Of a stretch of 24,684 nucleotides of DNA, positions 14,418 to 22,126 are shown one piece after another. The DNA lies in NCBI GenBank assembly GCA_964609025.1, contig CAZSQM010000031.1, positions 1 to 24,684 of the forward strand. The letters run 5' to 3'. The notes under the pieces are model-generated. The model was not told the origin of the DNA, did no database searches, and worked only from the letters and a program-made list of their open reading frames with translations. Source of the stretch: SIG307 sp964609025 (GTDB lineage Bacteria; Bacillota; Clostridia; Lachnospirales; Lachnospiraceae). A program made the position numbers and the translations under genes. Each line of letters begins with the position of its first letter. Position 1 is the stretch's first letter.

Positions 14418-15172
14418 CAGCCAAACCTCCCCGTAATGTAGTCTTCTGTCCGCTTATCCTGCGGCATTGCAAACATCTTCTCGGTACTGCCGTATTCTAC
14501 CAGCTCCCCGAGAAGGAAAAATGCTGTCTGATCGGAGATTCGTGCAGCCTGCTGCATGTTATGGGTTACTATGATAATAGTATACTTGTTTTTTAACTCC
14601 GATGCAAGGTCTTCTATTTTTGAGGTAGAAATCGGGTCAAGGGCACTGGTCGGTTCGTCCATTAAAAGCACCTGCGGCTTTACCGCCAAAGCGCGCGCGA
14701 TACAAAGACGCTGCTGCTGTCCGCCGGAAAGACCTAACGCGGACTTTTTCAGGCGGTCCTTTACCTCATCCCAGATTGCCGCATCCTGTAACGACTGCTC
14801 CACGATTTCATCCAACCGTACCTTATTTCTCACTCCGTGTATTCTCGGTCCGTAGGCAATATTGTCGTAAATGCTCATCGGAAACGGATTCGGCTTTTGA
14901 AACACCATTCCGATTTCGCGGCGGAGTTCATTGACATCCACGCTTTTATCGAAAATCTCCCTATCGCCGTATCTTACGCTTCCCTCGATTCTCACTTCGG
15001 GAATCAGGTCGTTCATACGGTTCAGGGTCTTTAAAAAAGTGGATTTTCCGCAGCCGGACGGCCCGATTAACGCCGTAATCGTATTCTTTTCAATTTCAAT
15101 GTTTATGTTTTTCAATGCCTGTGTATTTGCATACCACAAATTCAGGTCTTTCACGGAAACAATACTGCTCAT
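14417..15172 (-). CDS. pstB: Phosphate ABC transporter ATPase PstB
   Basis: 251 residues, one ABC domain. Walker A GPSGCGKST (about 37-45), Q-loop MVFQKPNPFPMSIYDNIAYGPR (PstB-specific continuation after the Gln), signature LSGGQQQR, Walker B LLMDEPTSALD, switch VTHNM. It powers phosphate import through PstCA. It overlaps the pstA stop by four bases (ATGA type) and is followed directly by phoU. Confidence 0.97.
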   Translation of the reverse strand: MSSIVSVKDLNLWYANTQALKNINIEIEKNTITALIGPSGCGKSTFLKTLNRMNDLIPEVRIEGSVRYGDREIFDKSVDVNELRREIGMVFQKPNPFPMSIYDNIAYGPRIHGVRNKVRLDEIVEQSLQDAAIWDEVKDRLKKSALGLSGGQQQRLCIARALAVKPQVLLMDEPTSALDPISTSKIEDLASELKNKYTIIIVTHNMQQAARISDQTAFFLLGELVEYGSTEKMFAMPQDKRTEDYITGRFG

Positions 15173-16032
15173 GCGTTTCTCCTTTTTTTGAAATATTTTC
15201 CTGCCAAATCAGCCATCAGATTTATGAACAGCGTAAGTATCATTAAAATCGCCGCAATCGCAAAGGCCACCTCAAACTCGCCTTCCTCCTTCGCATATAA
15301 ATACAAGGCAACGGTCAGTGTGGCGCCCGGGCTTGTCAGCCCCTCAAAAAGTCCGTTCAGAGCATGGGCAAGACCTGCCGTAAATAAAAGCGCCGCGGAT
15401 TCGCCGAGGATTCTTCCCACGGAAAGAATACAGCCGGTAACTACGCCGTCCACGCATTCCGGCAAAACGACCGTCCGAATCACCCTCCATTTCCCGGCGC
15501 CCAGACCGAACGCCCCTTCCCGGTAGCTTTGGGGTACGGTTTTCAAGCTCTCCTGCGTTGTCCGCATTACCGTAGGAAGATTCATAATAACCAACGTAAA
15601 CGCACCCGCCAAAAGAGAGGTCTGCATCCCGAGAAACTGGCAGAAAAACAGCATTCCTACCAGTCCGTATATAATCGACGGAATGCCGGAAAGAGTTTCC
15701 GCCGCATACTCAATCATCTGCACCAGCTTCTTGTTTTTGGCGTATTCCGTCAGGTACACCGCCGCCCCGACGCCTAACGGAAGCACGACAAGCAGCGCGG
15801 CAAGAATAATATACAGGGTGTTCAGAATATCCGGCAGGATTCCGATTCTTCCGGAAAGATAACTGGGTTTTGTGGAAAGGAGCTCCCATGTAATGTTCGG
15901 AAGTCCCCGGTACAAAACATAGCCGATCAGAAATAACACCAGCGCGCAGGTCAGCACTACCGAAATTTCCATCAGCAGTTTCATAACAATCCCATATAGT
16001 TTTCGCACTTTCGATATTTGTTTTTTCTCCAT
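15169..16032 (-). CDS. pstA: Phosphate ABC transporter permease PstA
   Basis: 287 residues, six hydrophobic segments. The cytoplasmic coupling (EAA) loop reads EGAFGLGAGKWRVIRTVVLPE. GIPSIIYGLVG is the conserved PstA/PstC motif next to a membrane helix. It forms the inner-membrane channel with PstC. The ATG at 16032 lies one base after the pstC stop, with GGGAAAG just before it inside the pstC end. Confidence 0.95.
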   Translation of the reverse strand: MEKKQISKVRKLYGIVMKLLMEISVVLTCALVLFLIGYVLYRGLPNITWELLSTKPSYLSGRIGILPDILNTLYIILAALLVVLPLGVGAAVYLTEYAKNKKLVQMIEYAAETLSGIPSIIYGLVGMLFFCQFLGMQTSLLAGAFTLVIMNLPTVMRTTQESLKTVPQSYREGAFGLGAGKWRVIRTVVLPECVDGVVTGCILSVGRILGESAALLFTAGLAHALNGLFEGLTSPGATLTVALYLYAKEEGEFEVAFAIAAILMILTLFINLMADLAGKYFKKRRNA

Positions 16033-16033
16033 A

Positions 16034-16903
16034 TTACTTTCCCTCCTGCCGCTTCAAAAAGAAATTCAGCGTGGCGTTAATCAGCATAATAAAGAAGAAC
16101 AAAACAAGGGCAATCGAGAAAAGCGCCTGTCTTTGCAGACCGGAAGAATACGACATTTCACTTGCCACCGCTGTTGTGAGAAATCGCACGCTTCCGAACA
16201 AAGACGGCATATTCGCCACATTGCCCGATACCATCATGACCGCCATTGCTTCGCCGATTGCCCTGCCGACACCTAAAACGATTGCTGCCGCAATGCCGCT
16301 CTTTGCGGCCGGCACGGAAACCTTGAAATAGGTTTCTATCGGCGTTGCTCCAAGTGCAAGGGAGCCCTCCTCATATTCCTTCGGAACCGCCCCAAGTGCG
16401 GTAAGCGATACTTTCACGATAGAAGGCAGAACCATAACCGCAAGGACAAGGATTGCCGCCAAAAGGCTTGCGCCGTCCGGAACATGAAACACCTTCCGTA
16501 TGGCGGGTACAAGCACCAGCATGCCGACAAGTCCATATACCACCGACGGGATTCCCGCAAGCAGACTTACCGCCGTTTCTACTGCCTTCTTAACTCCGGA
16601 CGGTGCCAGTTTCGCAAGATATACCGCGGTCAGGAAACCGACGGGCGTCCCAAGCAGAACGGCGCCGAAGGTTCCGTAGACGCTTGTCAGAATAAACGGT
16701 ACAATTCCAAAGGAAGGATTGTTGCCGGTAGACCTCCAGGTTTTTCCGAACAGAAATTTCACCGGTCCGATTTCCCGGATGGCCGGTATTCCGGCTATCA
16801 CAAGATACACCGTTATCAGAAGCACCGCCGTGACCGTAATCAGTCCTAATATAAGAAAGATTCCGTGTATGATTTTTTCCGATAATCCGTTTCTTTTTTT
16901 CAT
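16034..16903 (-). CDS. pstC: Phosphate ABC transporter permease PstC
   Basis: 289 residues, six hydrophobic segments. GIPSVVYGLVGMLVLVP and the coupling loop EGSLALGATPIETYFKVSVP match PstC. NPSFGIVPFILTSVYGT lies in the first periplasmic/membrane stretch typical of this subunit. The start at 16903 is set by GGAGAAG eight bases upstream and by the MKKRNGLSEK beginning; the longer frame from 16936 would run into the hairpin that separates this gene from pstS. Confidence 0.95.
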   Translation of the reverse strand: MKKRNGLSEKIIHGIFLILGLITVTAVLLITVYLVIAGIPAIREIGPVKFLFGKTWRSTGNNPSFGIVPFILTSVYGTFGAVLLGTPVGFLTAVYLAKLAPSGVKKAVETAVSLLAGIPSVVYGLVGMLVLVPAIRKVFHVPDGASLLAAILVLAVMVLPSIVKVSLTALGAVPKEYEEGSLALGATPIETYFKVSVPAAKSGIAAAIVLGVGRAIGEAMAVMMVSGNVANMPSLFGSVRFLTTAVASEMSYSSGLQRQALFSIALVLFFFIMLINATLNFFLKRQEGK

Positions 16904-16927
16904 TTTTTCTTCTCCATAGAACAAAGA

Positions 16928-16975
16928 CTGCCGCAAGCCTGCTCCTCCGATACAAAGGATTCGCTGTTGCGGCAG
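16928..16975 (-). terminator. Hairpin between pstS and pstC (partial terminator or processing site)
   Basis: Nine-base stem CTGCCGCAA (16928-16936) with TTGCGGCAG (16967-16975) and a 30-base loop. On the minus strand it is followed by TCTTTGTTCT, too weak for full termination. Such hairpins after a binding-protein gene commonly let more binding protein be made than permease. Confidence 0.55.
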
Positions 16976-16988
16976 CCCGTCACTTTTT

Positions 16989-17795
16989 TTAGTTTGCCGG
17001 AACGGCGCCTGCTTTTGTTATGATATCATTTGCTTCCCCGGAGATAGCCCAGTCAAAGAACTTCTGCGCTGTCCCTGAAAGCTTTTCTCCCGACTTTGTT
17101 ACCAGAATGAACGGACGCTGCAACACATAACTTCCATCCTTAATGGTCTTCTCGGACGGTGCAACGCCTCCTACCGTAACTGCCTTAACGCTGTCCTTTA
17201 CCGATGCAAGCGAGGCATAGCCGATAGCGTCCGGATTCTGTGACACGGTTGTAATCACATCCCCCGTTGAAGTAAGCTCCTGACGGTATTTGCACTGTTC
17301 GCTTGTCTTTGTAATAGATTCAAATCCATCTCTTGTACCGCTTCCGGCTTCTCTTCCGATTAACACGATTTCAGCGTCGTTTCCGCCGACTTCCTTCCAG
17401 TTTGTAATTTCACCGGTGTAGATTTTTGCAATCGTTTCCACATCCAGGTCAGCCACCGGATTTTCCGGGTTTACAATGACCGCAATTCCGTCGTAGGCAA
17501 GCACCGTTGCCTCAAGCCCTGCATTCTTTTCTTCCTCTTTTAAAGCGCGGCTGGAAAGCCCGATATCACATTTTCCTTCGGATACGGCGGTAATTCCGCT
17601 GCCGGAACCGGTCGGATTATAAGCAACGGTCGTTCCGCTGTTATTTGCCTCGAATGCCTCTCCAAGTGCACCGATGACTTTTTCCATCGAGGTGGAACCG
17701 TCGGTGGAAACGGTCTTATCCGACTTTCCGCATCCGGCAAATGCCGCAGTCAAAACCACTGCCGTTGTAAGCAAACAAATCATTTTCTTCTTCAT
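16989..17795 (-). CDS. pstS: Phosphate-binding lipoprotein PstS
   Basis: 268 residues. Signal peptide with lipobox AFAGC (Cys21 or so lipidated), then the phosphate-binding fold: STDGSTSMEKVIGALGEAF, NPTGSGSGI, CDIGLSSRALKEEE, a KIYTGEITNWKEVGG stretch and GREAGSGTRDGFE, all classic PstS contacts to phosphate. It sits on the outer face of the membrane and hands phosphate to PstCA. The ATG at 17795 has TAGGAGG eight bases before it. It is the first gene of the operon, behind a PHO-box-like promoter and an upstream terminator that isolates it from the amidase gene. Confidence 0.97.
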   Translation of the reverse strand: MKKKMICLLTTAVVLTAAFAGCGKSDKTVSTDGSTSMEKVIGALGEAFEANNSGTTVAYNPTGSGSGITAVSEGKCDIGLSSRALKEEEKNAGLEATVLAYDGIAVIVNPENPVADLDVETIAKIYTGEITNWKEVGGNDAEIVLIGREAGSGTRDGFESITKTSEQCKYRQELTSTGDVITTVSQNPDAIGYASLASVKDSVKAVTVGGVAPSEKTIKDGSYVLQRPFILVTKSGEKLSGTAQKFFDWAISGEANDIITKAGAVPAN

Positions 17796-17839
17796 AACTA
17801 TGTCCTCCTAATCTTCTTCTCTTTCTTTGTTACGCCTAA

Positions 17840-17894
17840 ATTCTAACACCCCGCTGTAAAGCCCGCAGTCCCATTCCTGTAAAATCAGTGTAAA
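17840..17894 (-). promoter_or_regulatory. PhoB-dependent promoter of pst-pho operon (PHO box)
   Basis: Minus strand: two TTTACA hexamers starting exactly 11 bases apart (17889-17894 and 17878-17883), as in Bacillus-type PHO boxes, and a third TTTACA at 17855-17860, 23 bases on. The -10 is TAGAAT (17840-17845). No good -35 exists at the expected place (CTGCGG), typical of activator-dependent promoters. The start would be near 17833, with a 40-base leader to pstS. Confidence 0.75.
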
Positions 17895-17930
17895 AAAACA
17901 GCGTGAAACGCATTTTGCCTTTCACGCTGT
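17892..17930 (-). terminator. Intrinsic terminator of the amidase gene
   Basis: Perfect 11-base stem ACAGCGTGAAA/TTTCACGCTGT (17898-17908/17920-17930) with an 11-base loop, then a run of T on the minus strand (17892-17897). It begins 12 bases after the amidase stop. The T-run is shared with the first PHO repeat. Confidence 0.95.
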
Positions 17931-17942
17931 CTTGTCTTTTCC

Positions 17943-19004
17943 TTATTCCTGCGCCTGCAACCAGTCATACACCGCTTTCGCCATTGCTTCGGCATAAGCC
18001 TTCCCATTCTCGTCATAGGCTGCATTGTCCGCCGGACTTGATATGAAACCAAGCTCCACAATCATACTGGTCATATTGGCTCCCCGGTTAATCGCATAAT
18101 CCTCTTTCGAGCTTGACATGGAACCGCACTTTACGCCGCGGTCTCTCATCCCGCCTACCGCGGTAATGGAATCTAACATTGCCTCTGCCAGCTTGTCCGC
18201 TTCCTCCGGTCTGCTGCTGTGAATCCAGATTTCGGCACCGTTTACTTCCTCTTTTCCGTTATAAGAATTCCGATGGAAAGAAATCAAGGCGTCCGCCCCT
18301 GCCGCATTGGCAATGTCTGTCCGCTCGGAAAGCTCAAGAAATACATCTTCCTCCCTTGTCATAACCACTTCTACATCATAGGCTTCCAACGCATCCCGAA
18401 ACATCTTTGCCATCCAAAGGTTGTCATCCGCTTCGTCCCGCTCATTGCCATCACCCGTTCTTAACACTGCTCCGCCGTCCCAGCCGCCATGTCCGGCATC
18501 GACACAAACAATGTAATATTCCCTTGCTGTTGTCGGCGTCGGCTGCTTTGTCGGTTCAGAGGTCGGGGATTTCGTCGGCGTAAGACCCTCCGTAACCGAA
18601 GGCGTTTCCTTTCCTGTCGGCGTCGCCTGCTGCGTCGGTCCAAGCGTTGGGGATTTGGTCGGCGCAAGTACCTCCGTAACCGGCGGCGTTTCCTTTCCGC
18701 TTCCGTTCGGTCCGGAGCTTTCCTTCGCTGTCAGCAATTCCTCCTGTAAGCTTACCGACATTGCCTCCATCGACTCCAGTTTCTTTGACATCCCGTGCAA
18801 ACGTACCGAAAGCACGATAACCGTAACGAGCAGCAACACACCAACCGCCGCTAACGCCGTCAGCCAATGCCTTATTTCCCTTTGTGTCCCTCTCCATGTC
18901 CGTCCCATAGATGCGAACAGACGGCTTGCAGCCTGCTTTATGCCGGTATGTCCGGAGCGATAGGATACTCTCCTTGTTTCCTTTGTTCTTTTATTTAACA
19001 TCAT
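17943..19004 (-). CDS. Membrane-anchored N-acetylmuramoyl-L-alanine amidase (Amidase_3)
   Basis: 353 residues. A basic cytoplasmic N-terminus, one transmembrane segment (about 48-68), a short coiled-coil-like stretch (about 71-95), then a PT-rich linker with two 28-residue repeats (103-130, 131-158). The catalytic domain (about 164-353) is an Amidase_3 zinc enzyme: DAGHGGWDGG (His172), SERTDIANAAGADALISFHRN (Glu227 and His244 as further zinc ligands, assigned by family), and VELGFISSPADN with catalytic Glu317. It cuts the amide bond between N-acetylmuramic acid and the peptide stem outside the cell. Two adjacent ATGs (19004, 19001) lack a good ribosome site, so the exact start is less certain. 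A promoter lies upstream and a strong terminator downstream, so it is probably a single-gene unit. Confidence 0.9.
   Translation of the reverse strand: MMLNKRTKETRRVSYRSGHTGIKQAASRLFASMGRTWRGTQREIRHWLTALAAVGVLLLVTVIVLSVRLHGMSKKLESMEAMSVSLQEELLTAKESSGPNGSGKETPPVTEVLAPTKSPTLGPTQQATPTGKETPSVTEGLTPTKSPTSEPTKQPTPTTAREYYIVCVDAGHGGWDGGAVLRTGDGNERDEADDNLWMAKMFRDALEAYDVEVVMTREEDVFLELSERTDIANAAGADALISFHRNSYNGKEEVNGAEIWIHSSRPEEADKLAEAMLDSITAVGGMRDRGVKCGSMSSSKEDYAINRGANMTSMIVELGFISSPADNAAYDENGKAYAEAMAKAVYDWLQAQE
18531..18698 (-). repeat. Two 84-bp tandem repeats in the amidase linker
   Basis: Units 18615-18698 and 18531-18614 encode 28-residue copies that both begin GKETP and contain PTKSPT, differing at about ten residues. 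Length variation here would change the reach of the catalytic domain without breaking the frame. Confidence 0.85.
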
Positions 19005-19064
19005 GACACATGTCTTTTTGCAAATCGAGTTTTCACTCTAAGCCCTTTCTTGAATTTCCCTTTT

Positions 19065-19093
19065 AGTTTACCTCTTTCGGCGCTATTTTGCAA
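19065..19093 (-). promoter_or_regulatory. Sigma-A promoter of the amidase
   Basis: Minus strand: TTGCAA (19088-19093), 17-base spacer, TAAACT (19065-19070), about 60 bases upstream of the start. I see no terminator between the preceding symporter stop (19123) and this promoter, so read-through is possible. Confidence 0.55.
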
Positions 19094-19122
19094 CTTTTTT
19101 CGACAGTTCCCCTGCATTTTCC

Positions 19123-20673
19123 TTATCTTTTTTCCTCTGCGTCTTCTTCCTCCGGTAACGCCACCTTGTTTTCTACCGTCACTTTCCGTTCATAGCAGCA
19201 AAAACATTCCTCTACTGCTTCTTTCTTCATCCTCGGCGTAATCAGACTCACCACAGGAACGATAATAAGGCCCGCAATCATTGCAATCGCACCCGCGTTA
19301 ATCGGCGACTTGATAAACGAAAAGAACATATTTGCCACGGTAATGCCGACACCGGCTGCAAAGCTTGCCCAGACGGCTGCTTTTGTCACACCCTTCCAGT
19401 ACAGTCCGTATAAGAACGGCGCTAAGAAAGCTCCCGCCAGTGCGCCCCACGAAATTCCCATCAGCTGTGCGATAAAGGTCGGCGGGTCTAATGCAATCAC
19501 CACCGATACTACAATAAAAAATACCAGCAATAACCGCATACAGATCAGCTGCTTCTTCTCGCTCATTTTCTTTATAAAGGTACCTTTAATTACATCCAGC
19601 GTCAAGGTTGAGCTGGAGGTAAGCACCAGCGAAGACAGGGTTGACATGGACGCCGAAAGTACAAGTACAATCACGATACCGAGCAAAATATCCGGAAGTT
19701 TGGAAAGCATGTTCGGAATAATCGCGTCATAAATAATTTTTCCGCTTTCGGAATAAATCGCCTCCGAGTCAAACAAACGTCCGAAGCCTCCGAGAAAATA
19801 ACAGCCGCAGGAAACGACCACTGCGAACAGAGTGGAAATAATCGTACCGGTCCGAACCGATTTTTCATCTTTGATTGCATAAAATTTATGTACCATCTGC
19901 GGCAGTCCCCAGGTTCCGAGGGAGGTAAGCACCACCACGCCGAGAAGATTGAGCGGGTCCGGTCCGAAGAAGGAGGTAAACGCGCCCTTCTGTCCGGCGG
20001 TAACCGCAATGTCGCTCTCAAACTCCGCCAGCTTCTTTACGGCTTCAAGGAAGCCTCCCTGCCCGTTTAAAACGGCGACAATCACCGCTACAATTCCAAA
20101 CAGCATAATAATTCCCTGAATAAAATCATTGATTGCCGTTGCCATATAGCCGCCGAGGATGACATAAGCACCGGTCAGCACCGCCATCACAATCACACAT
20201 ACCGCATACGGAATATCAAAGGCCATACCGAACAGCCGCGACAAACCGTTATAGACGGAGGCTGTATACGGAATCAGGAAAATAAAAGAAATCACCGACG
20301 CCGCAATCCGGATTTTATTGCTGTCGTAACGCTTTCCGAAAAAGTCCGGCATCGTGGCTGCCGAAAGATGCTTACTCATAATGCGGGTACGCCGTCCGAG
20401 TAGCGCCCATGCAAGCAGGGAACCGATTAACGCATTGCCGATTCCGATCCAGGTAGCGGACAATCCGTATTTCCAGCCGAACTGTCCCGCATAGCCTACG
20501 AATACAACCGCGGAAAAATAGGAGGTTCCGTAAGCAAACGCCGTAAGCCACGGACCTACGCTTCTTCCGCCGAGTACAAACCCGTTTACGTCCGTGGCAT
20601 GACGTCTGGAATATGCCCCGACTCCGAGCATCGTACAAAAAAAGATAACCAATAGTATTACTTTTACCAACAT
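19123..20673 (-). CDS. Sodium:solute symporter (SSS family), substrate unknown
   Basis: 516 residues with about 13 hydrophobic helices. SSS marks: an NGFVLGGRSVGPWLTAFAYG start region, TMPDFFGKRYDSNK, IPYTASVYNG, ILGGYMATAINDFIQGI, and LSASMSTLSSLVLTSSS in the Na+-site helix. In place of the PutP-specific SDMSSWLLMGLPG it has TSYFSAVVFVGYAGQ, so proline is unlikely; monocarboxylates, pantothenate or other organic acids are possible. The C-terminal tail is acidic. The start at 20673 has GAGGAG six bases before the ATG. It follows the ior-paaK cluster with its own perfect promoter embedded in the end of the amidohydrolase gene, and no terminator between, so it may also be read from the cluster. 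A link to arylacetate or arylpyruvate transport is inference from position only. Confidence 0.85.
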   Translation of the reverse strand: MLVKVILLVIFFCTMLGVGAYSRRHATDVNGFVLGGRSVGPWLTAFAYGTSYFSAVVFVGYAGQFGWKYGLSATWIGIGNALIGSLLAWALLGRRTRIMSKHLSAATMPDFFGKRYDSNKIRIAASVISFIFLIPYTASVYNGLSRLFGMAFDIPYAVCVIVMAVLTGAYVILGGYMATAINDFIQGIIMLFGIVAVIVAVLNGQGGFLEAVKKLAEFESDIAVTAGQKGAFTSFFGPDPLNLLGVVVLTSLGTWGLPQMVHKFYAIKDEKSVRTGTIISTLFAVVVSCGCYFLGGFGRLFDSEAIYSESGKIIYDAIIPNMLSKLPDILLGIVIVLVLSASMSTLSSLVLTSSSTLTLDVIKGTFIKKMSEKKQLICMRLLLVFFIVVSVVIALDPPTFIAQLMGISWGALAGAFLAPFLYGLYWKGVTKAAVWASFAAGVGITVANMFFSFIKSPINAGAIAMIAGLIIVPVVSLITPRMKKEAVEECFCCYERKVTVENKVALPEEEDAEEKR

Positions 20674-20781
20674 AACCTTCTCCTCTTTCCGGCGAAGTGT
20701 TCGATTTTCTCTCTTTGCTCCGCCTGTAATTTATTCTGCTTTAAACCGTTACGCTTTAACGCAATGAAGTTTCTAAAACAA

Positions 20782-20810
20782 ATTATATCTGCCCGGAGGC
20801 AAAATGTCAA
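20782..20810 (-). promoter_or_regulatory. Perfect-consensus sigma-A promoter of the symporter
   Basis: Minus strand: TTGACA (20805-20810), 17-base spacer, TATAAT (20782-20787). The -35 contains the TGA stop of the amidohydrolase gene. The spacer carries TGCC-TCCG-GGCA, a small inverted repeat that could be an operator. The leader is about 100 bases. Confidence 0.9.
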
Positions 20811-21661
20811 GCCATTCCGAGCAGATTTTCCGCATTTTTATACAATATCTTTGCCTGTTCTTCTTCTGTAAGGGGCATTGTAAGAAATTTTTTTACATCC
20901 TCTTCCGGATTTCCCCACGGGCAGTCCGTGGCAAACAGCATTTTTTCCGCCCCGTGCGTCCGGCAGAGCTTCACAAAAAGTTCTTCCGGAATATGCCCCA
21001 TGGAATACGCGGTATCCATATAAACCGACTCGCCGGCAAGCGTATCGATGACTTCCTCCCAAAGTCCAAAACCGCCGCAATGGGCTAACACTAACTTATC
21101 CGGTTTTACTTCCCGCAGCACGCGCTTTGCACGTTCCGGCGTACAGCGCACCGGATCCGGAAATCCGATATCAATGCCGGCATGAGTTATGACAATAAGA
21201 CCAAGCTCCGAGGCATACTCGATGATACGCATGTACCGGATATCGTCGAAAAATACGCCCTGATAGTCCGGGTGAAGCTTAATTCCCCGAAACCCAAGCT
21301 CCGACAGCTGCTTTAATTCCTTTTTATAGTCTGTGCTGTCCGGATGAATCCCTCCGAAGGAAAGCAGTTCCGCCCTTCTCCCGGTGGGTTGTGCAGGTCC
21401 GGCATCCGCTCTCTGTTGCTCTCCGGTTTCATTCAGCTGCGCGGCAAACTTTGTAACAGAAACAAACTGCTCCGGTTTTGTGACTACCGGAAGCACGACG
21501 CCCAAAGAAATCCCCGCCTTTTGCAGTACACGGCGAAGTCCCTCCGCACTCCCGTCGGAGTGAGGAGGGATTCCGCCTTTTTCTGACAGCATGGCAATGG
21601 TTTTTTCCGCAATTTTATCCGGGAAGGCGTGGGTATGAAAATCTATCACCTTACGCTCCAA
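20807..21661 (-). CDS. Amidohydrolase family protein (ACMSD-like TIM barrel)
   Basis: 284 residues, amidohydrolase-2 type metal-dependent hydrolase or decarboxylase. Metal-site motifs: DFHTHAFPD near the N-terminus, ITHAGIDIGFPDP mid-protein, VLAHCGG, and the terminal FATDCPWGNPEED with the catalytic/metal Asp. No signal peptide. The substrate cannot be read from sequence; relatives act on aromatic or cyclic carboxylates. The start is ambiguous: a TTG at 21661 (11 bases inside the ACT gene, with GGAGAAAA before it) or a GTG at 21649 (just past the ACT stop, with GGAG six bases before it). It is tightly linked to the ACT, paaK and ior genes, suggesting a shared operon in aromatic metabolism. 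Confidence 0.82.
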   Translation of the reverse strand: MERKVIDFHTHAFPDKIAEKTIAMLSEKGGIPPHSDGSAEGLRRVLQKAGISLGVVLPVVTKPEQFVSVTKFAAQLNETGEQQRADAGPAQPTGRRAELLSFGGIHPDSTDYKKELKQLSELGFRGIKLHPDYQGVFFDDIRYMRIIEYASELGLIVITHAGIDIGFPDPVRCTPERAKRVLREVKPDKLVLAHCGGFGLWEEVIDTLAGESVYMDTAYSMGHIPEELFVKLCRTHGAEKMLFATDCPWGNPEEDVKKFLTMPLTEEEQAKILYKNAENLLGMA

Positions 21662-22085
21662 TTTTCTCCACTTCCTCCGCCTTTACAAACTCAATTCCGT
21701 TGTCTGCCAAAACCTTTGCAGCCTCCTCCGGTTTCTGGGTTTTTATAATCATGCCGGAAAACTCCTTCGCATTGGCAAGCACATACATGTACTCTACATT
21801 CATCCCGGCGTTCCCGAGCAGTTCCAGAACACCCTGCAATGTTCCTACCTCATTCGGCAGCTTTACCGCAAGAACCTTGGTCAGCATTGCGGAAAACCCG
21901 CTGTCCTTTAAGACCTGACGTCCCTTTTCCGGATTGTCCACAATCAGACGAAGCACACCGTACTCGCTGGAATCCGCAAGGCTTAACGACAAGACATTGA
22001 CATTGCTTTCCTTTAAAGAAAGCAGTACCTCATTCAAACGGCTTACACGATTTTCCATGAAAACCGATAACTGTTCCAAATACAT
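21651..22085 (-). CDS. Tandem ACT-domain protein, likely aromatic amino acid sensor
   Basis: 144 residues made of two ACT domains: the first about 4-65 (QLSVFMENRVSRLNEVLLSL, then SEYGVLRLIVDNPEK), the second about 70-138 (VLAVKLPNEVGTLQGVLELL, then MIIKTQKPEEA). ACT domains bind amino acids; stand-alone tandem-ACT proteins of this type are often encoded beside phenylacetate-CoA ligases in anaerobes. No enzyme domain is attached, so it probably controls a partner by ligand binding; which partner is unknown. AAAGGAG precedes the ATG. It lies 41 bases after paaK and overlaps or abuts the amidohydrolase gene. Confidence 0.88.
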   Translation of the reverse strand: MYLEQLSVFMENRVSRLNEVLLSLKESNVNVLSLSLADSSEYGVLRLIVDNPEKGRQVLKDSGFSAMLTKVLAVKLPNEVGTLQGVLELLGNAGMNVEYMYVLANAKEFSGMIIKTQKPEEAAKVLADNGIEFVKAEEVEKIGA

Positions 22086-22126
22086 ACGCTTCTCCTTTCC
22101 CTGCCGTATCCGGCAGCATTGACAGC

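Noticed and set aside
5808..16937. The same 11-mer ACTGCCGCAAG in the hairpins at 5808-5818 and 16927-16937
   Set aside because: Only 11 bases are shared and the rest of the two hairpins differ; a chance match among GC-rich stems is likelier than a repeat family.
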